18,378 nucleotides of DNA from an uncultured Cellvibrio sp. (GTDB lineage Bacteria > Pseudomonadota > Gammaproteobacteria > Pseudomonadales > Cellvibrionaceae): NCBI GenBank assembly GCA_946482345.1, contig CAMLRJ010000014.1:1-18378 (forward strand), read 5' to 3'. Below, piece after piece: positions 1-8,639 of this stretch. Numbering within the stretch: the first letter of the stretch is position 1; each line of letters starts with the position of its first letter. The position numbers and the translations under genes were made by a program. Below the pieces are notes generated by a model. It made no database searches and was not told where the DNA came from. It saw only the letters and a list, made by a program, of their open reading frames with translations.

Positions 1-505
1 GATGTCGACCTCGACCTTGCTGTATGCAAACTTCATTGCCTCCCACACAGGATCTTAATGTTTTCACAGCGGTTGCGTAAAAATGTTCCGCCAGAAGTTC
101 TTTGAATTTTTGCATGTCAGCAGGAATAAGATGCAACTTGTCTTTTTTGAAATAGAGGCCAATCAACATATACATGGGCTCTGATGGTTGAATGACTTTT
201 TCTCCGTTTAACGTCAGGCTGGCCAGATCCAGATTCAAAACCACTTTCCTTTCGTAGTATGCCGCCTCAACCAGACCTTTCCAGATTTTTCCATTTTCAC
301 TGAACACAAAAGTGAATTCATCTGACTCATCGGTTTGATCGATTTCAAGCGTGTAATTTTTTTCTTTTTCAACCCACTTGCCTGCTACAGAAAAAATAGC
401 CTTTTCCCCGCCCAATCCACCCAGGGGCTGATTAACCAGGTCATAGCACCCGGCTAATAACGCTGAAAAAAAACTGAGCAAGAGAAGCTTCAACATTGTA
501 TTCAT
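1..505 (-). CDS. Putative lipoprotein of unknown function (3' end outside window)
   Basis: The minus strand reads open for 168 codons from an ATG at 505 to the window edge with no stop, so the C-terminus is missing. The start is MNTMLKLLLLSFFSALLAGC: a short charged head, a hydrophobic stretch and a lipobox LAGC with the lipidated cysteine at residue 20. Residue +2 is Tyr rather than Asp, so outer-membrane sorting is likely by the usual rule. The mature part alternates polar and hydrophobic residues (for example KWVEKEKNYTLEID, then FTFVFSENGKIWKGLVEA), which suggests a beta-rich fold. I recognise no family. No strong Shine-Dalgarno precedes the ATG; an in-frame ATG three codons later is an alternative. 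It is divergent from the pectate lyase, and nothing in the sequence ties it to pectin use. The reading frame with its clean lipoprotein signal is convincing; the function is unknown. Confidence 0.75.
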   Translation of the reverse strand, partial: MNTMLKLLLLSFFSALLAGCYDLVNQPLGGLGGEKAIFSVAGKWVEKEKNYTLEIDQTDESDEFTFVFSENGKIWKGLVEAAYYERKVVLNLDLASLTLNGEKVIQPSEPMYMLIGLYFKKDKLHLIPADMQKFKELLAEHFYATAVKTLRSCVGGNEVCIQQGRGRH

Positions 506-808
506 GTAAAAATCCATCGGAATTGATTGTTTTGATTAGGAAAAATATCCTGAGACGCATTATTCTTCGACAAAATCACACTTTTCAAGTGAGTTGAATC
601 GCAAAGATTTAAAGTTTAAAGTTTTCCTAATGATAAAAGCCATAAACTGGCAGGCTAAAGATATTAATAAATAACTAGCTGGTATTGCAGTATCTATATT
701 CAGCATCGGCATTTTGGTCACACCACACTACACACATTGTTAAAAATTGTCAGATGCATTTTGCACCTGACCAATGTTCATCATTAAATAATTGATAGGT
801 AACGCCAA
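506..808. other. Divergent intergenic region, lipoprotein / pectate lyase
   Basis: About 300 AT-rich bases separate two divergent genes and must hold both promoters. I see no credible ORF. Small structures are a short stem CACTT/AAGTG near 580-594, a tandem TTTAAAG word near 608-621, and the inverted repeat at 746-775 listed separately. A Shine-Dalgarno-like AGGT at 797-800 serves the lyase start at 809. No sigma-70 promoter stands out with both boxes and a sensible distance to the start codon. Confidence 0.6.
746..775. promoter_or_regulatory. Imperfect inverted repeat upstream of pectate lyase (candidate operator or leader hairpin)
   Basis: The left arm ATTGTCAGATGCA (746-758) and right arm TGCACCTGACCAAT (762-775) are reverse complements except for one substitution and one extra base, with TTT between them. 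The site ends 33 bases before the lyase ATG. It could bind a dimeric regulator or form a hairpin in the mRNA leader. It does not look like the KdgR box of pectinolytic enterobacteria as I remember it. The symmetry is directly visible; the role is inferred. Confidence 0.4.
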
Positions 809-1957
809 ATGAAAATCAAACATTTATTAATTGGTTTGTCGGCGGTTGTACTGGCCAGTACAGCGTCAGCAGCCAATCGTCCTGCAGGTTATAAAACCCT
901 GTGTAATGAAGGTAAAACATGTTCTGTTTCTGCATCCACCAATGTTGCATTCGGTCGAGCGGACAAATTTGTTTACAAAGTATTGTCCGGTAGCTTTACT
1001 TGTTCCGAAGCCACTTTTGGCAGTCGTATTGGTGGCGGTGTCAATGAATGCTCCATACCACTTTCATCTACACCGGTTTCATCAAGCTCCAAATCCAGCA
1101 GTTCCAGTTCAAGCAGATCATCAACCAGTTCAAGTGTAACCTCAACAACCAGTTCCAGCCGCTCATCTTCAAGCAGTTCTACTGCAACCAGTACGGCGTC
1201 TAATCTGGGTTACTATCCCGGTTGCAAAATGCCCACACCAACAGAAACCGTTCAATTAACTTCAACCTATGTTGTTAAATCCGGTGAAGTATTTGATGGT
1301 GGTAACAGACGTTACAATCTCTCTGACGGCGGTCAATCTGAAGGACAACCAGCCTTATTTGATGTTCAGGATGGAGGCAGTATCAGAAACGTTGTAATAG
1401 GTACTCTGGCCGCTGACGGTATTCACTGTCTCGGTAACTGTAGTTTGGAAAACGTATGGTGGGAAGATGTGGGTGAAGATGCGGCTACTGCACTTGGTCC
1501 AAAAGGTACCATCATGAGCGTGAATTGCGGTGCGGCTTACAAAGGTGCGGATAAAACTTTCCAATTCAATGGCCGTGGCGAACTTCACATCAGCAATTTC
1601 TATGTAGCAAATGCAGGTAAAGTTGCACGCACCTGCGGTGACTGTACTAACAATGGCGGCCCACGCAAGATTGTCATCAACAATGTTATTGCACGTGATG
1701 TATCAACCATTGTGGGTATCAACACTAATTTCGATGACGTTGCCGTCATTCGTAATTTAACTCTGGACAACAGTGGCACATCAAAAACCAAAATTTGTCA
1801 GGTTTACAAAGGTGTTGTGAAAGGCAATGGTAGTTCCAGTGCACTGGGTGTTGAGTTTGATACCAAAAATTGTGACGTCAGACCTGTTGATGTGACTTTA
1901 TTGGGTAACAGTCAAATGAACACTTCTGCTTGTGCGGGTTCTTGCCCAATAAATTAA
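809..1957 (+). CDS. Secreted pectate lyase, polysaccharide lyase family 3, with N-terminal Cys module and Ser linker
   Basis: A 382-residue secreted enzyme predicted to cleave polygalacturonate by calcium-dependent beta-elimination. Residues 1-21 or 1-22 form a signal peptide (ASA|A or SAA|N). Residues 23-85 are a small module with four cysteines (C32, C38, C65, C81), of a kind I remember from other marine and soil gammaproteobacterial carbohydrate-active enzymes. Residues 86-131 are an almost pure Ser/Thr linker. Residues 132-382 match the PL3 beta-helix: ENVWWEDVGEDA (214-225) carries the acidic calcium-binding cluster, ADKTFQFNGRG (247-257) and GKVARTCGDC (270-279) carry the Lys and Arg expected in the active cleft. 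Ten further cysteines suit an extracytoplasmic protein. The start has AGGT eight bases upstream. The gene stands alone, with a terminator after it. Family assignment is firm; activity on pectin is by homology. Confidence 0.93.
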   Translation: MKIKHLLIGLSAVVLASTASAANRPAGYKTLCNEGKTCSVSASTNVAFGRADKFVYKVLSGSFTCSEATFGSRIGGGVNECSIPLSSTPVSSSSKSSSSSSSRSSTSSSVTSTTSSSRSSSSSSTATSTASNLGYYPGCKMPTPTETVQLTSTYVVKSGEVFDGGNRRYNLSDGGQSEGQPALFDVQDGGSIRNVVIGTLAADGIHCLGNCSLENVWWEDVGEDAATALGPKGTIMSVNCGAAYKGADKTFQFNGRGELHISNFYVANAGKVARTCGDCTNNGGPRKIVINNVIARDVSTIVGINTNFDDVAVIRNLTLDNSGTSKTKICQVYKGVVKGNGSSSALGVEFDTKNCDVRPVDVTLLGNSQMNTSACAGSCPIN

Positions 1958-1974
1958 TTGTTCCTACAAAAATC

Positions 1975-1997
1975 GTCACATGGATGTGACTGTTTTT
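1975..1997 (+). terminator. Rho-independent terminator after pectate lyase, possibly bidirectional
   Basis: GTCACA (1975-1980) pairs with TGTGAC (1985-1990) around a TGGA loop, followed by TGTTTTT. An A-rich run lies on the other side, so it may also stop the convergent cyclase gene, whose stop codon at 1996-1998 overlaps it. The stem is only six pairs, so strength is uncertain. Confidence 0.55.
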
Positions 1998-3678
1998 ATC
2001 CGCTTTGTATCTGATTCCTTCCTGATTGTTTCGCTTTATACAATGCCTGATCCGCTCGCTCAAAAGCAGAGTCCAGACTGTCTTTGTCACGAAATTCTGT
2101 CAGACCTATTGAGAGCGTAATACTCAAAGGTTGTTCTTTGTAATTAAAAGCAGCATTGGCAATCGCATCGCGAATTTTATCCAAAACCGGAATTGCAATT
2201 TCAGCGGTGGTCTCTGGCATAAGTGCAACAAACTCTTCACCACCGAATCGACAGAAAAAATCAACCTCACGTAAACGTTTGGCGATTGATCGCCCTATCA
2301 CTTTTAATACGCGATCACCCGCCTGATGACCATAGTTGTCATTTATTTTTTTAAAATTATCGATATCAAAAATGGCAATAGTTAACGGCCTGTTGTAACG
2401 CTGCCAACGTTGGACTTCGGTTACAGCGCGTTCGTTGTAGGCTTGTCTGTTGGGTAATTCTGTTAATGGATCCGAAAGTGCCTTGCGTCTTTGCGTCTCA
2501 AGATTTTCACGATTTTTTTCTGATTCTGTTTCCAACGTTTTAATTTTTTTACTCAGCTCTTCCAATTGATCGCCCAGGCTGAATTTGGCTGATTGTTGAT
2601 AGCTGTCCAATGCTTGTTTAATGTGATCAATTTGCGATTTCACTTGCGATTTAAGTTGTGTAAGGTCGGTTGCATTCGCCGCTTGTTTTTCCAATTGTTG
2701 CATGCCCTGGATCATACTGGCTTGCAATTCCTTTCCAGCTTGTGATTGTGTTTGATTTTCCCTGACCGCATTGCCCACTATCGAATATATTTCAGATAAT
2801 TCCAGATTTACCGAGTTTAAATAATTCGCAAACGCTGAATTGGCGGCAAGATAAGCCTCCATCACCAGATTGCGAAGATTTTCCAGTGTCGGTATAACAG
2901 CATCGGCTGCCAAACCATGTTCAATCTGCAAACGTATGGATTCAGCTTGTGTTTTGATCGCAATTTCATTTTCAAGGTTGGATAAAAAAGCAGTTAATAC
3001 TGCACTGATTCCGGTAATAAATTCTGCAGTTAAATGGTTGTTTGAATTGGCTGATAAGGTTGAATTTTCGGATTTTAAATCTTCCGGTTTAGGATAAACC
3101 CAATCTGCGGTATTAAGGGTTTGTGAATTGTTATTGGCAGCTTCATCAGCAATATTTTCAGGTTCTTTTTTCGCGCCTAAAAATTTATCCAGAAAACCTG
3201 TTTTAGGTTGTTCAATTTGTTCCAGCACTTCTTTTTGAATGACAGAAAGTTGTTCCAACAGGGCAGGATACAATCTGATTTTTTTACTGCGTGCGGGTAA
3301 TTGTGAAAGGAAATCGTCAATTGTTTTTTTTGAGTTTCGGGATAGTTTAAGTTTTTGCAGTGGTTTAACAATATTGTGTACAGCTTCCCGAATGGAGAGT
3401 GCGCTTTCATCTTTGCTGGTTTCAAATTTAATGGCCTGTTGATCCAAGGTTGTAAAAAGACTGGTTAAATCACCTTTAATTCCGCCGCGAAGTTCTTCAC
3501 GTAACCGGTTCAAAATCAAGTCCAATTCCTGATCCTGTCCCTCGGCTACGACTGTTACACGTACCAATGCACGACGCAATGATTCCAATTCATGTTGAAA
3601 ACGTTTTTCAAGTTTTTCCTGTTCATCCAGTGAGTTTAAATATTTTTCACGCCAGGTGTTATCGGCAGGGGCAGTCAT
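1996..3678 (-). CDS. dgcP: DgcP-like diguanylate cyclase (GGDEF domain)
   Basis: A 560-residue cytoplasmic enzyme expected to make cyclic di-GMP from two GTP. Numbering is from the ATG at 3678, chosen because GGAA lies six bases upstream; the frame runs four codons further to a TTG without a ribosome site. Residues 1-395 have no membrane segment and are largely helical, with a conserved-looking start (TWREKYLNSLDEQEKLEKRF) and a coiled coil from about 360 to 400. The C-terminal GGDEF domain has DPLTELPNR (403-411), FDIDNFKKIND (437-447), an intact inhibitory RxxD site (REVD, 470-473) and the active motif GGEEF (479-483), so it should be catalytically active and product-inhibited. It lies downstream of dsbA, as does P. 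aeruginosa dgcP, a polar cyclase linked to FimV. A terminator separates it from dsbA, so it probably has its own promoter. The GGDEF call is firm; the DgcP orthology rests on context and the N-terminus. Confidence 0.9.
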   Translation of the reverse strand: MTAPADNTWREKYLNSLDEQEKLEKRFQHELESLRRALVRVTVVAEGQDQELDLILNRLREELRGGIKGDLTSLFTTLDQQAIKFETSKDESALSIREAVHNIVKPLQKLKLSRNSKKTIDDFLSQLPARSKKIRLYPALLEQLSVIQKEVLEQIEQPKTGFLDKFLGAKKEPENIADEAANNNSQTLNTADWVYPKPEDLKSENSTLSANSNNHLTAEFITGISAVLTAFLSNLENEIAIKTQAESIRLQIEHGLAADAVIPTLENLRNLVMEAYLAANSAFANYLNSVNLELSEIYSIVGNAVRENQTQSQAGKELQASMIQGMQQLEKQAANATDLTQLKSQVKSQIDHIKQALDSYQQSAKFSLGDQLEELSKKIKTLETESEKNRENLETQRRKALSDPLTELPNRQAYNERAVTEVQRWQRYNRPLTIAIFDIDNFKKINDNYGHQAGDRVLKVIGRSIAKRLREVDFFCRFGGEEFVALMPETTAEIAIPVLDKIRDAIANAAFNYKEQPLSITLSIGLTEFRDKDSLDSAFERADQALYKAKQSGRNQIQSG

Positions 3679-3750
3679 TACAGGTTCCAATTAAATCAAG
3701 ACATTTGGAAAGTATAGACGCCAGCAATAAACCTGCTTTTTAAAGGCATA

Positions 3751-3777
3751 AAAAAACACCCATAACGGGTGTTTTTT
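3751..3777 (-). terminator. Strong terminator after dsbA
   Basis: AAAAAACACCC (3751-3761) and GGGTGTTTTTT (3767-3777) are perfect reverse complements around ATAAC. It lies 15 bases past the dsbA stop on the minus strand and would separate dsbA from the cyclase gene. Both strands carry a U-tract, so it can act in either direction. Confidence 0.85.
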
Positions 3778-3792
3778 CAGGCAGCACGAAAA

Positions 3793-4422
3793 CTATTTTT
3801 TCAAGAGTTTACGCTCTTGTTCTATCAGGAAATCCGCTACCTTTAACATCTCTTCCTGGTTTTTTACATCATCATTCATGCTGATACGGTATTTGCCCTG
3901 AACAAAAAGCTCCGGGGTGCCCGTGGATTTATAATTATTACGAAGACGGGTTTCGGCTTGCTTGAACAGGCTGGTAACACCAAATGAATTGTAGGTTTTC
4001 ACCACAGTTTCAACACTAACGCCGTAGTTAGCATAAAAGTTTGCCCAGTCCAGTGCGCGATTAAAGTACTTTTTTTCTACCTGAAATGCTTTGAAAACGG
4101 GGCCGTGGGTTTTGTCTTTAATACCCAACACCTGTGCAGTGTAGTAACCGCGTACCCAGGGTTCCATTTGCGCATTCCAGTAAGCTGGCATTTGTACAAG
4201 AACTACATCGGCGGCTTGTTTCTTTTTCCAGGCTTCAAGCAAGGGCTCGAAATGAAAACAATGGCTGCAGTGATAAGAAAAAAGTTCAACAACCTCAACT
4301 TTGGTTTTATCGGCAACAGGCACAGGGCTGGCTAACAAATTGTAGTGTTGGCCTTCCAGATAATCAGCTGCAAAAGCATTAACAGAAAAGATCAAGCCCA
4401 ACAGGGCGACTAACTTACGCAT
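3793..4422 (-). CDS. dsbA: Periplasmic thiol:disulfide oxidoreductase DsbA
   Basis: A 209-residue periplasmic oxidase that introduces disulfides into exported proteins and would be reoxidised by a DsbB-type partner, not seen here. The signal peptide covers residues 1-18 (NAFA|ADYLEG). The thioredoxin fold carries the active site CSHC (C52-C55) in SYHCSHCFHFEP, an inserted helical domain, and the cis-proline loop STGTPELFV (P170). Two points differ from the textbook enzyme: the dipeptide is Ser-His rather than Pro-His, and the residue before the cis-proline is Thr rather than Val. Both positions tune redox potential and substrate release in this family. AGAGG lies seven bases before the ATG. 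The upstream neighbour is cytochrome c4 on the same strand, with a terminator between. The size is normal for DsbA, and the secreted, cysteine-rich pectate lyase nearby is the sort of client it would serve. Confidence 0.95.
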   Translation of the reverse strand: MRKLVALLGLIFSVNAFAADYLEGQHYNLLASPVPVADKTKVEVVELFSYHCSHCFHFEPLLEAWKKKQAADVVLVQMPAYWNAQMEPWVRGYYTAQVLGIKDKTHGPVFKAFQVEKKYFNRALDWANFYANYGVSVETVVKTYNSFGVTSLFKQAETRLRNNYKSTGTPELFVQGKYRISMNDDVKNQEEMLKVADFLIEQERKLLKK

Positions 4423-4535
4423 ACAAAGCCTCTTTATTCAGGGTGATGGTGCTATCTGACTCTTTATTGTTGGATTTTATCCACGAAATACTTAACACCG
4501 GATAAACGGTCGCTTTTGTAACATTACCGGGATCG

Positions 4536-4564
4536 AAAAAAAAGGCGATCAAGTCGCCTTTTTT
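4536..4564 (-). terminator. Terminator after cytochrome c4
   Basis: GGCGA (4544-4548) pairs with TCGCC (4554-4558) around TCAAG, extended by a run of A on one side and T on the other. It ends eight bases past the cytochrome stop on the minus strand and lies before dsbA. The flanking A and T runs allow function in both directions. Confidence 0.8.
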
Positions 4565-4571
4565 ATTTCTG

Positions 4572-5255
4572 TTAATTTAAACCTGCAATGTAATTTGCCA
4601 GAGCTTTGATCTCGGCGTCACTCAAATGCTCGGAAACAGAACGCATAATCATTTGGTCGCCGTCATTGGTACGGTCGCCATTACGAAACGCTTTGAGTTG
4701 TTTTTCAATATATTCCGGATGTTGCCCTGACAAACGCGGGAATCCGGCAGCAACATTACCCTTTCCATCCGGGCCATGACAACCGGTACAGGCAGGGACA
4801 GCAGTGGTGGCATTACCCGCACGCCAGGTTTTTTCACCCAAAGCCAATCCATCAACCAGAATGCCGGAGTTGGTTTGCACTTCAATCTTTTTTGACCCGG
4901 ACAACTGGGTTGTTTGCGATGCAAAATGAGCTGATATATCGGCCAGATCTTGCTCGGTCATATTCTTGGTGAGGCTAGCCATTTCCATCACCGCTCTGCC
5001 GGTTTTGGCTTTTTTGGCTGGATCGGTTTCTTTATCCCAGGCTTGAATATCAAGCATTTGTTTTAACAGATATTTTTCACCCAAACCGGCCAATTTGGGA
5101 AAATTGGGGGCCGGACTATTCCCATCCGCACCATGACAAGCGCCACAAACAGCAGCTTTGGCTTTACCGGCAGTCGCATCACCTTCGGCCCAGACAGCTT
5201 GCGAAACAGCGATCAATCCCAGAGTGAAAAGTGTATTTTTCAGTATATGTTTCAT
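4572..5255 (-). CDS. cc4: Dihaem cytochrome c4
   Basis: A 227-residue periplasmic electron carrier with two class I cytochrome c domains in tandem, expected to pass electrons from the bc1 complex or other donors to terminal oxidases. Residues 1-23 are a signal peptide (AVWA|EGD). The haem-binding motifs are CGACH (37-41) and CTGCH (156-160). The first domain has a Met pair (M90, M92) and the second has MIMRSVSEHLSD from 202, which supply the axial methionines by family pattern. Each half also has the FPKLAG or FPRLSG turn of cytochrome c4. I chose the ATG at 5255 because it begins the signal peptide and has GGA upstream; an in-frame ATG twelve codons earlier would spoil the leader. It is divergent from engB, the arrangement I remember in Pseudomonas. 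Confidence 0.95.
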   Translation of the reverse strand: MKHILKNTLFTLGLIAVSQAVWAEGDATAGKAKAAVCGACHGADGNSPAPNFPKLAGLGEKYLLKQMLDIQAWDKETDPAKKAKTGRAVMEMASLTKNMTEQDLADISAHFASQTTQLSGSKKIEVQTNSGILVDGLALGEKTWRAGNATTAVPACTGCHGPDGKGNVAAGFPRLSGQHPEYIEKQLKAFRNGDRTNDGDQMIMRSVSEHLSDAEIKALANYIAGLN

Positions 5256-5397
5256 GGAGTTATCCAAAATCGTTAGAAAGAAAATCTGCATAAAGAATTG
5301 TTGGGTAAAGGTCTCGGTAAACCGCTACAATCAGCCCTTTTTCAGGCCGCGGCATTATATACCATGGCTGGAATAACGCGCTATTTGTAGGGTTATT

Positions 5398-6530
<1,133 letters not shown>

Positions 6531-6593
6531 TTCGCCACATTTGTTGTTTTATAGGCCATTTGGATTTTTCTGAAAATTATTTATAAAAATATT

Positions 6594-6727
6594 GAACCAA
6601 GTTTGAACCCCCAAGTCACAATAACGTGTGTTTTAGGATTCATGAGCTAACTCCTCTACCTGATGGCATTTAAGCCAGCTAAGCGAGATACTGCTTCAGC
6701 AAGCCCCGACTGGTTCGGGGCTTTTTT
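6594..6727 (+). ncRNA. Candidate small RNA (or long 3' UTR of coaD)
   Basis: A possible promoter, TTGGAT (6560-6565), 16 bases, then TATAAA (6582-6587), would start a transcript near 6594. It ends at the strong terminator at 6701-6727, giving about 134 nt. Just before the terminator, GCTAAGC (6678-6684) and GCTTCAGC (6693-6700) form a seven-pair stem with one bulged C, and a single-stranded CTCCTCTACC (6651-6660) resembles an anti-Shine-Dalgarno seed. No ORF of note lies inside. It could simply be the coaD 3' UTR. The -35 box matches consensus poorly, so this is a hypothesis. Confidence 0.3.
6701..6727 (+). terminator. Strong rho-independent terminator
   Basis: AAGCCCCGA (6701-6709) pairs with TCGGGGCTT (6715-6723) around CTGGT, and the T run extends to 6727. 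It serves the plus strand (engB-coaD and any small RNA after it). The minus strand lacks a long U-tract, so it is a weaker stop for the convergent MFS gene, which ends nine bases away. Confidence 0.9.
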
Positions 6728-6735
6728 ATGGGTAT

Positions 6736-7935
6736 TCAACTAACAGCTTTTACCCGCCATGCCGCGCCTATGGCGAGCAAACTAACTACACAAGCGATAA
6801 AACCTACCCAATCGTAATTCAAAATTCTTCCATCGGATGATTTCACCATAATCATTCCTGCAATCAGTGCGGCGAGGCCCGAGCCGAAATTTTGCATGGC
6901 GGAATTAAACGCCATTACTCGCCCACGAAAGCGGGGTTCGCAACTGGCCGTAACCAATGCAGATGATGGTATAAACCGCCCACTGACAAACATAAAAAAC
7001 AAACTGGCAAAAATTAATTGCACACTCAAAGGCGTAACAATGCACTGGGTCACCAGAATAATGGGCAGAAAACTGGCCAAAGTGATGCAGGTTAATACTT
7101 TTGCATGACGGTATTTATCTGTGAGTCCAGCAATCCAGGGGCGCGAAACTAGAGTGACGGCCCCGCCAACCAAATAGATATAGGGTAAATCATGCGCACT
7201 CAAACCTACGTTGGCGACCAGGGTAGGTGCTATGTAAGGGATCACCATAAAACTGGCAAACATAATCAGGCAGGACGTCATAAATCCCCACCAATGATTT
7301 TTAACACTCAATAATTCACGATAACTTTGAAAGAAATTAACTCTGGGTTGGTCAAGATGTTCTCTTACCGGAGGCACTATTTTGATTAACAACACCAACA
7401 TCGGAATCGACACCAAAGAGAGAGCCAAAAAAGGTGTTTGCCAAGAGAAATGGTTGGCAATAAATAATCCTACAGGGACTCCGGCAACAGCCGCCAATGA
7501 GAATGCCAGCATCACAATTCCCATTGCGTGGCCTCGCCTTTGTGCCGGAATCAAATCGCCCACAATCGACAGAACTATTGAACCCATTACTCCGCCAAAA
7601 AATCCCGCCACTATGCGTGCCAACAGCAGCAGGAAATAACTATTCGCAATACCACAACAAATCGTAGCAGCCAACAATCCAACAAAAGCACCTATCAACG
7701 CATGGCGACGATCAAATCGGTCAGCAACAGATGATGCAATCATTGCCGATACACCCGCTGCAATCGAATAGGAGGAAACCAATAGGGCAAATTGCGCAGG
7801 CTGGATATTAAAAACATCCATCAATTGTGACGAAAGCGGCATCATGATCATGAAGTCAACTATCGCAATAAATTGCAAAATCATCAGGGTGTAAAGTAGA
7901 ACTTTCTCTGCTCCGGGTGAAAGAGGGTTTTGCAT
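6736..7935 (-). CDS. MFS transporter, DHA1-type efflux family
   Basis: A 399-residue inner-membrane protein with about twelve hydrophobic helices, expected to be a proton-coupled exporter of small molecules; the substrate cannot be read from sequence. The loop between helices 2 and 3 has the MFS motif A core ADRFDRRHAL (71-80), helix 4 has the conserved Arg (R107 in LLARIVAGFFGG), and helix 5 has the motif C-like AAVAGVPVG typical of drug:H+ antiporters. The second half repeats a weaker motif A (AGLTDKYRHAK). The ATG has GGGA seven bases upstream. It follows rsmD by 21 bases on the same strand and is probably co-transcribed with it, a pairing I do not remember as conserved, so it may be a local addition between coaD and rsmD. 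Confidence 0.88.
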   Translation of the reverse strand: MQNPLSPGAEKVLLYTLMILQFIAIVDFMIMMPLSSQLMDVFNIQPAQFALLVSSYSIAAGVSAMIASSVADRFDRRHALIGAFVGLLAATICCGIANSYFLLLLARIVAGFFGGVMGSIVLSIVGDLIPAQRRGHAMGIVMLAFSLAAVAGVPVGLFIANHFSWQTPFLALSLVSIPMLVLLIKIVPPVREHLDQPRVNFFQSYRELLSVKNHWWGFMTSCLIMFASFMVIPYIAPTLVANVGLSAHDLPYIYLVGGAVTLVSRPWIAGLTDKYRHAKVLTCITLASFLPIILVTQCIVTPLSVQLIFASLFFMFVSGRFIPSSALVTASCEPRFRGRVMAFNSAMQNFGSGLAALIAGMIMVKSSDGRILNYDWVGFIACVVSLLAIGAAWRVKAVS

Positions 7936-7956
7936 TAGGTTATCCCGAATAAAAAA

Positions 7957-8514
7957 TTAGATGGTCTCGAACTTGTAAAGCCTGTAACGCACTTGCCCAG
8001 CCAGTTTGTCTCTGTGCAAAGACCAATTTTCAGGTGCTTGCCAGATGGATTCTTTTGGCGTTTCGACATAAATCAGGGCATCCGCTGCCAACCATTGCGA
8101 TTGATTGAGCAGTTGAGCTACCGGTTGCCAAAGCTCGCCAGCGAAAGGTGGATCAATAAAAACCAGATTGTAAGGAGCATCCGCATTGGCTTGTCGTAAA
8201 AATTGTAAGGAATCTGTACAAAGGACTCTGGCATTATCGGCCGATAAGGTTTTCAGGTGATTAATCAAATTGGCGGCTGCCTGAGGATGTTTCTCGATTA
8301 ACACCGCCATCTCCGCACCGCGTGATAATGCTTCCAGACCCAGTGCGCCGGAACCGGCAAACAAATCCAACACCCTTGCTCCCTGAATATCGGGTGCCAG
8401 CCAATTGAACAAGGTTTCGCGGATGCGGTCTCCTGTTGGCCTTAATCCTTCAATTTCCGGGAAAGTTAATTTCCGTCCGCGCCACTGGCCACCGATAATC
8501 CGCAATTGCGACAT
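7957..8514 (-). CDS. rsmD: 16S rRNA (guanine-966-N2)-methyltransferase RsmD
   Basis: A 185-residue S-adenosylmethionine-dependent enzyme that methylates G966 of 16S rRNA. The N-terminus has the family hallmark RIIGGQWRGRKL (5-16), then LRPTGDRIRETLFNWL. The SAM-binding motif is LDLFAGSGALGLEALSRGA (49-67) and the catalytic motif is DPPF (121-124). The C-terminal SLHRDKLAGQVRYRLYKFE matches the E. coli protein closely. I use the ATG at 8514; the frame is open for twelve more codons to a TTG at 8550, and E. coli RsmD has a similar short extension, so that start is possible. Neither start has a good ribosome site. It is divergent from ftsY with about 125 bases between. Confidence 0.95.
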   Translation of the reverse strand: MSQLRIIGGQWRGRKLTFPEIEGLRPTGDRIRETLFNWLAPDIQGARVLDLFAGSGALGLEALSRGAEMAVLIEKHPQAAANLINHLKTLSADNARVLCTDSLQFLRQANADAPYNLVFIDPPFAGELWQPVAQLLNQSQWLAADALIYVETPKESIWQAPENWSLHRDKLAGQVRYRLYKFETI

Positions 8515-8639
8515 TTTGGTTGAGTGAGGTTTTGGTTGGAATTTGGACAAGGCAATTACTCAATCAGCAAACAAGAAGTGGTAGCATAGCGACTTGTTTA
8601 TCATTTTACCGATTTTCCGACATTTTCCAGACGAACATT

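Noticed and set aside
761..790. TTGCAC and TAAATA, 18 bases apart, as a promoter for the pectate lyase
   Set aside because: Transcription would begin at or inside the ribosome site near 797, leaving no usable leader.
831..1139. Overlapping 102-codon frame within the pectate lyase gene
   Set aside because: It is an out-of-frame shadow of the Ser-rich coding sequence with no plausible protein features.
3679..3690. TTG start four codons upstream for the diguanylate cyclase
   Set aside because: It has no ribosome site, while the ATG at 3678 has GGAA at a good distance.
6590..6662. tRNA-like words on the minus strand (GGTAGAG, TTAGCTCA, GGGGGTTCAAA)
   Set aside because: They occur in the wrong order, and the T-arm and acceptor stems cannot be paired, so no cloverleaf forms.
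8520..8639. N-terminal extension of FtsY by 40 codons
   Set aside because: The translated stretch has no FtsY character, overlaps the rsmD leader, and the canonical MVFNIFKK start is at 8640.
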